In this document: positions 35,880 to 49,900 of the stretch, in pieces
Numbering within the stretch: position 1 is the stretch's first letter
Layout of the letters: every line of letters starts with the position of its first letter
Assembly (NCBI GenBank): GCA_003260075.1
Contig: QLIY01000024.1
Span: 62,001-126,000, forward strand
Origin: Phallusia mammillata
Taxonomy: Eukaryota; Chordata; Ascidiacea; Phlebobranchia; Ascidiidae
Direction of reading: 5' to 3'
Length of the DNA stretch: 64,000 nt
Made by a program: the position numbers and the translations under genes
The notes under the pieces: model-generated
The model's input: only the letters and a program-made list of their open reading frames with translations
Told to the model about the DNA's origin: nothing
The model's database searches: none

Positions 35880-37035
35880 AAACGCAACATTCAAGACGTA
35901 AGCTCAGACAAAGTTTCCAAATGGTTACCGCTTTACCGAATTATCTGTGTTCCAATTATATCTTGTTGTTCTTGGTCTGTTATTTCACCATACCTAAATG
36001 GTTGTGTAAATATATGATTACATTTGTGCAAAATACGATCTTTCTAATTAAACGGTCTTCTCTTAAAAATGTTTAAAAATTTGAAATGAAAATGTGTTTT
36101 CAATTTTGTTGATACGTTTTGGAAATATTACTTACACTAATATAACAAGCATTTCTATTGCTTTTAATTGTTTTAAGTTGACCTTAACACATCGGAAATA
36201 TTAATCGTTTTGCTTTTACAAATCTTTGTATGCCGGTTTCTATGTCGGACCAAACATTTTTGATGATTAGTTGTGTTGAGAATAGTAACAAACCTGCAGT
36301 AGTAATTGTGCGTGTTGGTAAAACCACCTCTGTTTCTTGATTCGCCACTCTTATCCGGTAAACGCAACACAGGCGTAATGTTATTTGAGTTTATTCCACT
36401 TAGTAAAACCCGTGGCTTTACAATTGCATCAAAACATTTACAAAGCCAAGCAGCTATGGGATACGTATAGGTTACAGAACGGACAAGGGCAGGATGTGGT
36501 GAAACGTTGCAGCCACACATTTGCTATATTAAATTATGTGTGGTACTTCTGTTAAAAAGTGTAAATGGGTTTACAGCAAAACAGCTAGACAAGTTAAATA
36601 TACAATTACGCCAAAACAGTTACTTGATAGTGAGAATATGTTTTTGTGTGAACTATAGTTTACTTGTCCGCGACATTTTGTCACATATTAAAAACAAAGC
36701 TAATTGATTTATGTCTTCGCTCCAGGTTGAAAATTTAACATCTATGTCCGTAATACTTCTTATAGCAAGGTTTTAATTTTGCAAATCCAGCAGGATCCTT
36801 AATTTATCTGACAACAAATGCGCCACCAATGAAACCTTATTGTCCTTTTTCCCTCCTTTTTAATAGACAACATGGCTTAAATTAAATTTTCCAAGAATAC
36901 TTTATTGTGACTGATGTCCGAAATGACAAACTTAATCGATACGTTGGTGTTAAATAATTATTACCGGCTTTTTTGGTGACAAATCAATTAAGGAAAAAAT
37001 ATGATTTCTATGTTTGACACAAGAATTTCTACATG
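35880..37035. other. 3' flank of the LDLa-GPCR, no gene seen
   Basis: AT-rich. ATTAAA-type hexamers lie near 36047 but no clear AATAAA is close to the stop. ORFs at 36173-36520 (-) and 36507-36707 (+) have no family signature. Confidence 0.5.
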
Positions 37036-37339
37036 TTGGCTAGGTTTCCATGCGAATGATTATATGTTTATCACATGTTTTGCTGTCGTGGCTATACCGC
37101 CCTTTTCATATGTATCATGTTCCTAATCCATGCTGGGCTCTACAGGGTAATACGTTTTGTAATACCAATATCACATCTAATAACTTAACATAATCTAAAA
37201 TTGTATTTTTTAATCGTTAGTGAAGTAATACGCTTTAACTGATTACGTTTAGTTGCTTGTATGTTCGGCAACTGCAAGTTCAATGTTGAGTAATGTGAAT
37301 TATACACATCACAAAAAAATGTGAAAATTAAAGCCAGTA

Positions 37340-37365
37340 ATATATATCGGTATACCGATATATAT
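37340..37365. repeat. 26-bp perfect palindrome
   Basis: ATATATATCGGTATACCG and its continuation form a perfect palindrome centred on GTATAC. The matching position in the second copy (about 38495) lacks it together with about 45 bp, so it is an insertion/deletion difference. Confidence 0.8.
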
Positions 37366-37545
37366 CGGTTCTTATAAGAAACGACACGATTTTGTTGTAT
37401 TGAGCATTGTGGCATTGAACTGTTGCAAACCCCAACAAATTAAAAACACGGTATTGAGAGAAGGGACGGTATGTAGTTGGTCGTTCCTGTTAACAGTTAC
37501 GCTGTAACGAAAAAGCATGTACAACATCATACTTCATACCCAACG

Positions 37546-37607
37546 AAGGGATGGTAACATGTGTGTGTTGCTTCTGGAAACATCACGCACCCGCATCGTG
37601 CTTTAAG
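37546..37607 (+). pseudogene. METTL27-like exon 3 fragment
   Basis: The bases ATGGTAACATGTGTGTGTTG through TGCTTTAAG|GTATAG match 22034-22090 of the intact gene, including the donor site, and the similarity continues into intron 3. The 5' half of the exon is gone. Upstream bases from about 37378 resemble intron 1 of that gene. A second, more decayed version is at 38558-38620. Confidence 0.65.
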
Positions 37608-38557
37608 GTATAGTCCATTCTTACGCAAAAGCTACCGATTTGTACAACGCTGTAGCAAAATCTACTTACGTAAGAATTCAAATCAGAAAAAGCTAAATAT
37701 CAGTTAAACAGCCAAACAGGGCGATCATGCGTTCAAGCAAAGCCAGCGAAACTTTTTTTACGTGGTTCGAACCAGGACACTCCCGGGGACGAATCCCCAT
37801 CAGGTTTTTTTAATGTCTGTGTATAGGTCAGGCGCGCCGGACCATTCGGCATAATAAACGCAGTAAACACGGTAGAGCTACTTACATCACACATAACGGC
37901 AGACCCAAATTTGGCTAATTTTCGCTATAGCACAAAAGTAGCACAAAGAGCTGAATTATCTATTGAGCTGCTGAAGAGGGATGTAACTTTTTTATTTTTT
38001 ATTTATTTAGAAACTAAGTTCTATTGCTAGTTTTATTGAATATTGGATGATAATACCTTACCCCGACCGTAAAAGCACTAACCGTGAGCATGTTTACTGA
38101 TATGTCAATTTAAATGGGTAAATTAAGTGCTCTTGCGCAACCCATTGAAAATCAGCTAAATGTGAGTCTGCCGTGATATATGGTATTAGTAGATTTTCCA
38201 GTAAACAGAGAATCTGGCACCCTCACGATGCCAAAGTGGGTAATGTAAGCTGCTTCCTTTCGGGTCTAGGCCGTTTTGTATCTCCTTAGACCACTTGGAC
38301 ACTCAATGAGCTATCAGTGAATCCACATTAACGCTGGGGGGGGGGGGCTTGGCTAGGTTTCCATGCGAATAATTATATGTTTATCACATGTTTTGCTGTC
38401 GCTTGTATGTTCGACAAGTACAAGTTCAATGTTAAATAATGTGAATTAGGCTATACACATCACTTGAAGTTAAATTTGCAAAACAAAAAATTGTGAAAAC
38501 AAGAAACGACACGATTTTGTTGTATTGAACAACCATACTGCATACCCAACAATGGGG

Positions 38558-38620
38558 TGGTAACATGTGTCTGTTGCTTCTGGAAACATCAAGTTGGCTA
38601 CCTGCGTCGCGCTTTAAGGT
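38558..38620 (+). pseudogene. METTL27-like exon 3 fragment, second version
   Basis: Counterpart of 37546-37607 within the 38349-39380 copy, with an extra short insertion (AAGTTGGCT) and a TCGC change before CTTTAAG|GTATAG. Confidence 0.6.
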
Positions 38621-39098
38621 ATAGTATATTCTTACGCAAAATCTACTAACGTAAGATTTAAATCAAAAAAGTCAAATATCAGTTAAAACAGTCAAACAAG
38701 GCCATCATGCGTTCAAGCAAAGTCAGCGAAACTCTTTTTCACGGGGTTTGAACCCAGGACACTCCCGGGGACGAACCCCGGTCAGGGTTTTTATGTCTGT
38801 ATGTGGGTCAGGCGCGCCAGACCATTCGGCATAGCCTACTAAACGCAGTAAACACCGTAGAGCTACTTACACCACACCTAACAGTAGACCCAAATTTGGC
38901 TAATTTTCGCTAAGTAGCACAAAGAGCTGAATTATCTATTGAGCTGCTGAAGAGGGGAAAGGTTAGGATGTAACTTTTTTATTTTTTATTTAGAAACTAA
39001 GTTCTATTGCTAGTTTTATTGAATATTGGATGCTAATACCTTACTCCGACCATAAAAGCACTAACCGTGAGCATGTTTACTGATATGTCAATTTAAAT

Positions 39099-39190
<92 letters not shown>

Positions 39191-39380
39191 GAAAAGCAGC
39201 TAAATGTGAGTCTGACGTGATATATGGTGTTAGTAGATTTTCCAGTAAACACAGAATCTGACACCCGCTCGATGCCAAAGTGGGTAATGTAAGCTGCTTC
39301 CTTTCGGGTCTGGGCCGTTTTGTATCTCCTTAAACCACTTGGACACTCAATGAGCTATCAGTGAATCCACATTAACGCTG

Positions 39381-40815
39381 GACAGAGCTTACAAATTTTA
39401 AACCGTGTTCCAATTCAAGCCCCAGAATTAGCTCGGTTTACAGACCCACATTAACGGGCCCGACTACTGCGACATTGAAAAACGTCACTCACCAGCAATA
39501 ACATGCCATTTGTTTGCATGCTTTGTTTAATTTTATCCTCGGTGGGTTGNTTTTGTGGCAATTATAATCTGTGAAGTGTCATAGAATATGTTGAAAATGC
39601 TGACTGTGGCTATAAGTTACTTGATACATGACCATATTATTGACTGAATAGCAAGTGTGTTCGTTAGTAGTCATTGTTATAACCAGTTTTACTTAAATGT
39701 TGTCCAACTGAAATACTTCGACCTTTCTCGACTCATTTATTAATAATTTTTTTGTATGTACTGTTGTTGTGTTTTGCTGTATTTACAACCGCTTCGTTTT
39801 GAGTCTGTGTCACGTGCGTTTTTGTGCCACATTATTACTGCATGTTATTGAGTTTGATCCGACGCTGTGCAAGTAAACAAAATTCCCCAATGATACCGTC
39901 TGTTGTTTACACTCGTGCGCATTATTGCGTAACAACCATTACGTCACAATGGAGTTGCCAATTAAGATTTGTATTAACTTGTTTTTCTACACAAAACAAT
40001 GGCTAGAAAACTGGAAATGTGGCTTTTCTATATGTTGCCAACTTATATGAGTTCAATAAAGGCTAAAATTTGGAGCAGCACCCCCGGAAATTTTAGGCCC
40101 GAGCCGCCACTGCATTTGGCGAAGCCATTTTTCTGTTGTGCTCTAAATAATCAAACTATTTATATTAAAGAAAAACTTGATTGTTGGAGCCCAAATTTAA
40201 AATTTAAATAAAACTCGAAAGTTTACTTTTGTTAATTTGGAGAACATATTTATCGGACCACAGAGCACAGTGCACTATTATTGGACAAATATATTTTTGT
40301 TTAGATTTTATATTATTTCTGTGGTGCTGGGGAATGTCCCGGATTATTTTATTCCTGTAAGAGCTTGTTGACTTTATTGCTCTTGCAGTCTTAACAAAGC
40401 TTAGAATCAATATGTATTTGTCTACTCGAACTAGTAAACCTAATTATTGTTAAAAAGGTGCCAAATTGTACTTGTAAACTTAGCCCCCCCCCCTTTACTG
40501 GGTCGGTGGTCCATGGCCCGAAACGAGTTGAGAACCACTGCTCTAAGAGCTTGTTGACTTTATTGCTCTTGCAGTCTCAACAAAAGTTTAGAATCAATAT
40601 GTATTTGTCTACTCGAACTAGTAAACCTAATTATTGTTAAAAAGGTGAAAAATTGTACTTGTAAACTTAAAATTAGGTGGTGTTTAATAAATCTTTTGTG
40701 CAGTACAGAAACGAAAGTTCTTTGAATTAGATATAGTTTAAGAATACTTGTTATTGTAATAAATGGCTTGTTTTCCGTGATTTCCACTTGGATTATGTTC
40801 AACCAGTGGAGATCT
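39381..40815. other. Intergenic, likely contig junction zone
   Basis: No gene supported. A single N is at 39550. The last poly-G tract of the window ends at 39189 and the first poly-C tract starts at 40484, so the orientation of the assembly pieces probably changes here. Confidence 0.5.
40358..40670. repeat. Duplication around C10 (40484-40493) with a hAT end in one copy only
   Basis: 40358-40482 and 40544-40670 match. The second copy is preceded by a hAT right end (CATGGCCCG to GAGAACCACTG, ending 40540) and CTCTAAGA, whereas the first has CTGTAAGA and no element. This looks like two haplotypes, one with and one without the insertion. Confidence 0.75.
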
Positions 40816-43800
40816 ATGAATTCGTTATTTTGTTCTCCTATGCTTCATCAGCCTCGCAAAGAAGAAAGGTAAAATGTTAAAGGTTTTTTTCTTGACTTTT
40901 TGTAACTTTTGGTACCACCTGAATAATATAGTAGGTCATAGCAAATGCAATATCTTCAATTTTAAAATTTGCTATCCCAATTTGGATGTGTAAATGAGCT
41001 AGCAATTCTTTACAAAAACTAAATCATTTGATTTCAAAAAATCTAATGAATTCTGCGAATTATTTTTACATTTTGCATTATACTCAGGTCTAAACACAAA
41101 CACTTGATCCGTTTTGTTTATTTGGGTTATTACTTTGCTCATTTAATTTATAAACAGATCTGCATGTAGTGTTTTAAATTTACAGTTAATTTGGAAACTT
41201 TTTTGTGCAGGGTAAAACTTTTAATCCACAACCACGATGAAGTAAATCCAAAATTGGGTGTTTTGTCGATGTTTTTGCAATGCACAAGTTTTGGTCACAT
41301 TCCATTTGACATGGCTACACCAGTGAAATCATTTGTACCTCCCTCTTTTCACATTGGAAACAGAATTGTTGTGGCAAGGCCAGGACAGGTGGTGATACGA
41401 AATGGTAAGGTGTTTTTCAGTAATCTAAACTTTTCATATTCATAAAAAGATATTGATATTGACTATACAACTATAATTAGTCTTGAATTTGCTGTTGAAA
41501 ATTATGTGTGGTTTGTGCAGCTTCAGAAATTAATATTGAGGTTTCAACTGGCCACAAAAAAGATGTCATGCTTTTCTACCCAAATTCACATGTTCTTACC
41601 AAAAGTCAATCTAAGATTAAGTTTTCATCAAAGTCTCTCTGTTTGTTTTCACCACTGGCAAGGTTTGTGTTTGAAATGTGCATTATTTTGTTTCTTTGAT
41701 GATAACATTTGAAGACCTCTAAGCATTTTAGGTTTATGGAATGTTTCATTTTAAGTACTATTGGATTGATTTTGTAATAACAATTATATATATATGTGCT
41801 ATATTTAAAAAAATACAAAGCAACTTACAAAATCATACCTGATAGCTTGACATTTTAAAAATGCGTTCTTTTGCAGGCAAATTATGAAACTGAAAGGCAT
41901 TTCAAAAATCACATTTACAACTGATTGCATTAAAATTAAGGTAAAGTTAATAAATGATAGTGACATTGGCATCTTTATTTAATATAACTGAACACAACAC
42001 AAACTAAGATAACGTTGAAAACTAAGATACTCTAAATCTGTTTCTACAGTTAAGATTTTTAAATGCATAGATGCAGTGTTATTATATCAGCAAAGTAGAT
42101 ACATTATTTGCTAAAAATTATCATGACCTTTTCATATTTGCATCTTGTTTGGTCAAAAACAGGTGTTTTCCACAAACTTTAAAACTAAATTAGTTAAACC
42201 GAGGGTAAGATTTTTTACAAGGTTGATGTTTTAAAGTTTTGGCAGTGTTTATAAACTCAATGATTATAGTAAGCAATACCAGTAATAAACATATTTTTTT
42301 CATCTTTTTCAGGTTAATTTAACTTGTCAGTCTAGATTTAGAAGCATGTCTTTCTGCCAGTTGTTACATGGATTTCGCTTTTGTCACATTGGCCCACTGC
42401 AGTAGACTCATTATGCTTTCATGAATAATTAATCTTGTTAAGCTCCCTTCCAAGTCTTGTTGTCCCAACTCCAACTGCCAATCTCTTCATGGCTTACCTA
42501 AGACCTTCACTGTCCGTTAGTCTCAATACAGTACTTTTGTCATTATTCAGACCATTATTAATTTTTTTGGTCATAATAAAGACTCATGAGGTTTTTCCAA
42601 CAAGTCACCCACTTTAAGTTAAATCATTCTCAGAAGTTTAGAACACAAAATCTTTTCAACTAAATAATTTTCTTTGGTGAAAATATATATATGCTACCAA
42701 ATGTTCTATTAGAGTTGTGATGACAAAGATTAAAAGGCACCGTCAAATGCAATTCAGTGTCAAATAAAGATTATATATTTAACTTTTAGTAACTTCATTG
42801 GTAAAACCTCAAGGGTCTTGATTATAACTCATTTTAATCAGTCAAAACCACAATTTGCCAAAGTGGAATATCCCATTGGTACGTTGTTTGCTGTCATCTT
42901 GTTTAAACACAGTCCAAAAAGTGTCAGACTGTTTAACAATATTGTGAATGTACATGTGTGTCTATGAAGCGTATGATAAGTGTCAATTTTTTGTAGAAAT
43001 GTCCCCCCCCCCAAGTGGAATATCCCATTGGTACGTTGTTTGCTGTCATCTTGTTTAAACGCTGTCCAAAAAGTGTCAGATTGTTTAACAATTTTGTGAA
43101 TGTCCATGTGTGTCTATGAAACATATGATAAATTTCAATTTTTTGTAGAAATGCCCTGAAGATTCATCGGTGAGCTGGACAACATTAAAACCTCTGATTT
43201 TAGCCACACTTATTGAGTTCTTTTCAAGTGACTTGCAAGTAATGCCTGAATATGGACCAAAACGAATTCATTTTCACAATTTACAAGGTAATGTTCTGTG
43301 AATTAAAATCCAAAGGGTGCTCGGTGAGATGTAAGGCTTGCACGTAATGGACATAGAAACAGAAACAGTAGTGTTCTGACTACAATCACATCACACATAC
43401 AACGGCTACAAACATTTTCAAATTCAGGTGGTTAAAATTGTAAGCATGTACATTTTCACAGCCTTTGTTATTAGAGATAGCAAGTTCTGTCACTGGCATG
43501 CTGAATAATTGATTAACACCCTTGTCTGACAGGCATAGTTATACACAAAACATTTATGTATGAAGTACATTATATGTTTGTGATTTCCAGCTGCAGTATT
43601 TACAGTTGATCAGTTTTATTTAGTCCATATGAAAGTGTCTGGAACCCAGAAATGTGTTCAGTTACAAACATGTCCATTGACTGTTTGGACAATAAGTGCA
43701 TAGTCATAAAGCCAAATGTTTGACAAGTAAAACAGTTCCCCCCCCCCAACATGTCCATTGACTGTTTGGACAATAAGTGCATAGTCATAAAGCCATTATT

Positions 43801-46800
43801 ACATATATTATTACACATTATTACACATTTAGTCTTGTGAATCCTATGTTATTAAAGTAAACCCTGCATGTTTAAACGGATAAAATGTACGTATCACTTT
43901 TGTAAACATAAATGCAAATGTAACATCAAGTAAAAAAAAACAATTTTCATCACAATCTTTTCTGCCATATAGAAATTTCAAAAATCCTTTTGAATGTACA
44001 ACGAGATCAGACCAAATGTTAGTTAAACAAAACTTGATTCCATTTGAATAAGGAACTAAAGACGCCAGTTAGGCGATATATATATATATATATATGTATA
44101 TATATTCCATGTAAATACATTAACTCATACTGTTACTTGGTCAACATTTTCCATTCTCAGTTGAACAAAACTTGCACGTTATTTTCCCTCATGACCTTTA
44201 ACGTTAATCATGTGATGTCTTTTGACCAATCGATGTCGCCCGTCATTTATCCACCATACGTATTGATCTTACGACCTCCAAATGTGATTGCCTTGCCTTG
44301 TGTTAATCTCGGTCTGCGTTGTCCTTCGTAAAATCATTAGCCGTGTCTGGTAGCACGGGTCTGGTGCTTACAGTGGAAGCACAACGTATTGTCACGAAAT
44401 TACAAAAAAAGTCAACAAAATCACAATAGTTATCAGTGTGTCTTGATAAATTTTATTTGTAGATATTGTATGTGTTTTATTATGGGTGTATGTGAAAACT
44501 GTAGAAAAAAAGCTTGTTTAATTTAATTGATATAGCGGAATATCGGCACTTGTTTCACTTTGGTGAAACCCTGAAGAGGTTTTGAACGAACCAAGAGCCT
44601 CAACAATCCCTCTAAAAAAGGAAAATAATTAGTGAAAAATAAAGTTAAGATGAACATAAATTCATCATTGGGATCAGCACTAAAGCGTTCATGCAGACAA
44701 GCGATCATGGCACACTTATGTGTTTGTGATTCGACTTTCGATATGCTCACCGCTGAGCCGATGTAGCTCGGTTGGTAGAGCGCTAGCCCCGAATTGTGAC
44801 CGGCTCATCCGTTATATAAAAACATTAAATAAATAACATTCGAAATTGCATACGCCACTGATTTCCTCACTTGCGCTTCTTGTCGTCAAAAAAAGACAAC
44901 AAGCGTATAACAATTAATCATCTGTTGCCTTTTCGTTTGTATCCGATTGCAACTGTAGTCCAAGGTATCCAACTAAAGAACCAACTAAAAAAATGAAATA
45001 AAAATCCAGAAGCTGTGTTTCGACCTTTTTTGACGCCACAACAAATTACATCTAAACGCTGTTTTTCTTGCTAAAAGCTTAGTAACTTTAATAACTGATT
45101 GTTTTGTGGCAGGTGAATGCGTTTGTGAACCTTTATCAGACGAAACCGATGCTGTCCTCGATGACCTGATTAACAGAAGATTGAGACCAGCAGTGCAAGA
45201 AGAAGGAGGAGATGTTATATTTAAGGTATAACATTAAAAAGTCTTATTTTAATCATTGCTTTAACTGTGTCTTCCGCAATAGAAAAACACATCGAGAAAT
45301 AATTTTGATACATTATTGTAAGCGTGCCCAAAACAGTGCTCCTAGCCCGGTTATAATCAACAAGTACTAGTTTAAAACCGATTTTTTTTCACATATTATG
45401 CCGAGTGCAAAGTCCGAATTTAGCACTTTTTGTTTAAATTTAAGCTTGAACCCGACCTGAATTACAACTCTGTTTGGTCATGGTGTTTTGGATTTATCAA
45501 CAATAAAGCAATATATTTAGTAGGTTTTGGTGCGTATGTTAATGAAACGTCGTTAGTTTTGGACTTGCACTTGTGTGTATGTTTCAATTTCACTATTCAA
45601 TAAATGAATACAAAATTTTATTTCCTTTTGTAGGAGTTTGTTAGGAAAACAGGCGAGACGTATGTTTACCTAATTGGCACTTGTCTATCGAATCAACAAG
45701 CAACCAAGGCGATCAAAAACGCCATTCTATGCCTCCTGCAGTACCACGTGCCTGATGTGACTTCTATTGTTGAAGTAAGTAACACGAGATTTACCATCAA
45801 TCCCACCACAGGATTGTAAGGGGACCAACTTTCAGGAAAATACCAGCCCGAAACCCGACCCGACTTACAATTCTGCTTTAACATTATCGGAAATCTTATT
45901 AGGCGTTATGTCCGTTCCAAGCAGTGCGATTACCCAAAAAAGTCTCTTGTTTAGAATTTTTCTGAAGTTAAATACATCCAATACAGTTTGAATAGGGTGG
46001 ATAAAAGTGAAAGGCAACCATGATTAAACACGTTTTGATTTCGATGCGTAGGAGTATTTAGTATTCATGTATTATAAAAACAAATTCCGTACTTTTTGCT
46101 ACTGGGCATCAGCACTTTTCAAAAGTACGGTTTATTCTGGTTTATAATCGGACAAACTGACTAATGCTTACATCATTAGAGGCGTAGAAAATTGGTTATT
46201 TTTTTAAATTTCGTTTATTATATCGACACCTACATTTGCAAGCTACACACATTACAGACTGACCAAACCAAGATTTTATTTTTACATATACCTTTATGGT
46301 TGTTTTTCCGAACATCGAAACTTTAATTGTGTCTTTACATTTATTAAAGTTTACAACCTAGCAGCATAGTGTAAGCCTAACTTGAGCAATCAACGACCAG
46401 AGGTTTAAATCAAGCCTACCACACTTAATCATCTAGTACAGTGGTTCCCAACCTTTTTTTAACGCGACCCAAATACATACCAAAATTTTGTTTAGTGGTT
46501 TCTCGCGACCCATGGTCATGCTATTTTAGTTGTATTTTGTCTGTAAATTATAGGAAAGCTTTTTGAAAATTACTACGCCAGTTTAGCAAATCAATAACCT
46601 TATAACGAGCAAACACTGTTGTTTTTTACGACTAAACATTTCCATTCAGCCCGAACTTGGAGCTGAATCGAAGCAATATTAGCCAGACAACGCTCAACTG
46701 TGAGCTAACACATCACTTTATGACGTCACAAACAGTTTTAATCATTATCACCACAAGTTGAAGTTATTATTGGGCAACAATTTAAAACCCTGGGAAATAT

Positions 46801-46840
46801 AAAAACAACGGTACGAGGCGTCAAAAAGTAGATGCTCTAA

Positions 46841-46934
<94 letters not shown>

Positions 46935-49900
46935 ACTTTGGGTCGCGACCCATAGGTTGGGAAACACTGATCTAGTATATATTACCTATCTATATAAAAC
47001 TATCCTTTGAGCACATTTGTGCTTGCTATCATGAAAGTTATTTTGTGTTTTTCATTTCGACCTGTCGCTACTTTCTTAAGAAATAATCAATAGCTAAATA
47101 AGAAGATAATTGGATCAAACGTACTTGAAGTTTTAACAACACCATAAACATTGAGAAAAATCGAAATGGAAAATTAGGCCCGCTGAGACCTTGTTTGATA
47201 CATATTGGCTTTGACCACGACTTGGCAAAAGTTTCAGACCACTGGGTTAGGGTTTGCGCTGAAAAATTACCATGCCTGATGTTTAATGTTTCATGTAAAA
47301 TTGGCAATGTCCAGCTCCCATGGGTAACATCGTATTAAGGTGAAACGCAATCATGATCAAACACGTTTCGATGTCGATGCATAAGGGTATTTAATTATTC
47401 ATGCATTTCAAATGGGATAAAATTTTCGTAATCCCTTCGTCTATCGGAATTCTTCCAAGTATGGTTCAATCTCATTTATAATCTGACGATCTGACTAATG
47501 GTAACATCAGGGAAAGCGTGGAAAATTGTTCAGTCGTTTTATGATTCACGCAGCTAGTTGAAAACTAGTTTGAACTTTTGCGCAAATGGAGTTTTGCAAT
47601 GCACTGAAATAGTCAAGATTAAATTACATTAATATAATTCATGTTGCTACCCTATGAGTTACATTCTCAAGTTTAAAAGTTCACCAAATACTTATTTAAG
47701 AATACTTTCATGAAAAAAAGATTATGGCTAACATGTAGTTTCATGATTGTTTGTTTTTACATATTTGTTCCCGTCATTAAAACATAGTTTTGATTTTTTT
47801 CAAACTTGGCATTGTAATCCTTTTGCAAGTCCCAATTTGTTTTGGTTTTGATTATCAAGATCAACGTTGCCCCTAATGGAATTAAATCAATGCGCAAGGG
47901 ACCCTAGTCTTCATTTAATCGGTATTGAACCTAGTAAGACGCTGATCATGTATAAATCGATTACCCATCACTGCAATTAATAACAGAAACAAGTTTATCA
48001 ATAGGTTTGAAAGTTATAGCCTGTTTAGTTTTTGTTCCCATCTTTTTCAACGGTGTAATGCAGCGGTTCCCAAACTGGGGTCCGCGGTCCTTTAGGGGTC
48101 CGTGAGGCAATTTTGGGGGGACCGCGAAGCGGTTGAAGTAATTCTATAATTTTCAGTTTGTGCCTCTAAATAAGTTTAAATCAAAGTAGAATTAAAAATC
48201 GACTGTCTCCATTGCTAAACAATAGCCTTTATTGTATGACAACTATCAAAAATGCAATTGTTCGCGCACAATCGTAATGCTTTTTGTCTTGTCTGTGATG
48301 TCACAAGCTGTCTTTGGATGATTTTTTTGCGCAATTTTGCATAACCAGCTAAAATCCTGGAATCAACTTTCGTTTTTATGAAATACAGATTTAGGCTTAA
48401 GGACCGCGAGCCCTCGAAATACTGGCAAAGGGACCGTTTTGAAAAAAATATGAAAAAGTTTGGGAACCACTGGTGTAATGTAATGGGACGCCGGTTTAAT
48501 ACATATAAGTTCAAAATCCATAAACCTCAAAAGCTGTGGTCAGTAAATCTATGTTACGTTGTTCCTATTTAGGTTGCCAACAAGAAACTGTCAAAAATTC
48601 CAAAAACAAAAAAGTTACGTCCCCAATTAACCAACAGCAAACATTTGTACGGTAGTGTAGTTCATAAAATCAAAAATACTAAAAAATCTTGTTTCATTTT
48701 AATACAATTCTTGTTGATTAGACTTTAAAATAAAATTTTCCAGCTCGTTGCTTGATTGATGAAGACGATATAATGAGCCTTATGTATGTTGTTTAAATTT
48801 ATGAAAAACAGCATATGTCATACATTAAACCTTGGCGACTCGTTTGGACCAAACATTTTGTCCGGATTAGGCGAAGATACTGGTTAACCGATGTCAATTA
48901 CGTCAAGCCTCAACACATTACTAATCATGTGTGCCTCAAGTTTTGTCCAAAATGGGCGAAGGTCCGGATTAACCGAGGTTTACTGTGTATATATATATAT
49001 ATATATATCACAATACCAGCATCATTAGTGTCTTATTTAAGCAAAATGCCTCTTATTTCATAACAAAAATAATAAAGAAATGTTGATATGACGAACAAGC
49101 GTCGGTGCCTTTTATTACACTGGCTTTATTTTATGCATCTGTCATCGGTTGAAATCGATTCCAAGGAGAATTGCCAATTACGGACAAGAAAACAAATTGC
49201 TTGATTGCTTCCGTCGTGGCAGGAGCCTTTCTTATCTGTGCTGATATTGCTAATCGATCGTATATTGGTTGTCAAAGCCCACTGTCCTAATCTAGGTTAT
49301 TTCACTGCGTTTGACTTTGATTTAAATAGTGTTGGAAAAATTTGTTGTTGGCCAGAACTGCACACAAGCAAATACACAAACTGTGTTCATTTCGTGAAGT
49401 AGACATAGTGCGGTCTTTGTGAACGTGAAAATAGCATTTTTTATCACAACTACATGCTCAATTTGATGTGCTATGGATTAGCATTTCCCCAACTATAGGT
49501 CGCAAACTAAAGTTAGATCGCCTGTTTTTGTGACAAGGACACCTTCTTCCTAACTTAGTTCTGTACGTCGTTTTGTTTCTCAATCCATTGAACTGTTGCA
49601 TAGTAATAATAATTTCAGGACAACTTTCTTTAACTTGAAAGTGATGTACTTTCTTTGTGATGTAATACGTTATTTGGCAGCTCACTGTTGATTGTGGTCT
49701 GACTGTTAGTGATTTAAACCCGCGAACAATATCTGTTTGATTTTTTGACTAAACAGTTCCAAACTGGCTTAGCAATTTTCAAAAAAAACAAATTTTCGAA
49801 AACTTTTTAGACAAAGATGCAACTAAACAGAAATTATGCACCTTAGGGATCGCAAGAAACCACAAAAGAAAATTTTAGTAATACAAGTTTGGGACCATTG

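Larger units (their letters stand above)
37036..39380. repeat. Large duplication around G11 (38337-38347), second copy holding G91
   Basis: 37036-38336 is repeated as 38349-39380 with many indels and substitutions. In the second copy G91 (39099-39189) replaces the roughly 30 bases between AATTTAAATGGG and TGAAAA of the first copy. Both copies contain a decayed METTL27-like exon 3 piece and the CTTACCCCGACC / CTAACCGTGAGCAT repeat also seen near 7.8 kb. A 26-bp palindrome is present only in the first copy. Confidence 0.85.

Noticed and set aside
44755..44815. Functional tRNA gene
   Set aside because: Only the D-arm/A box is present; no T-arm, B box or acceptor-stem closure could be found.
46748..46936. 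Glycine-rich ORF on the - strand over C93 (also 59555-59863)
   Set aside because: Poly-glycine comes from the C tract inside a hAT element or intron; not a protein.
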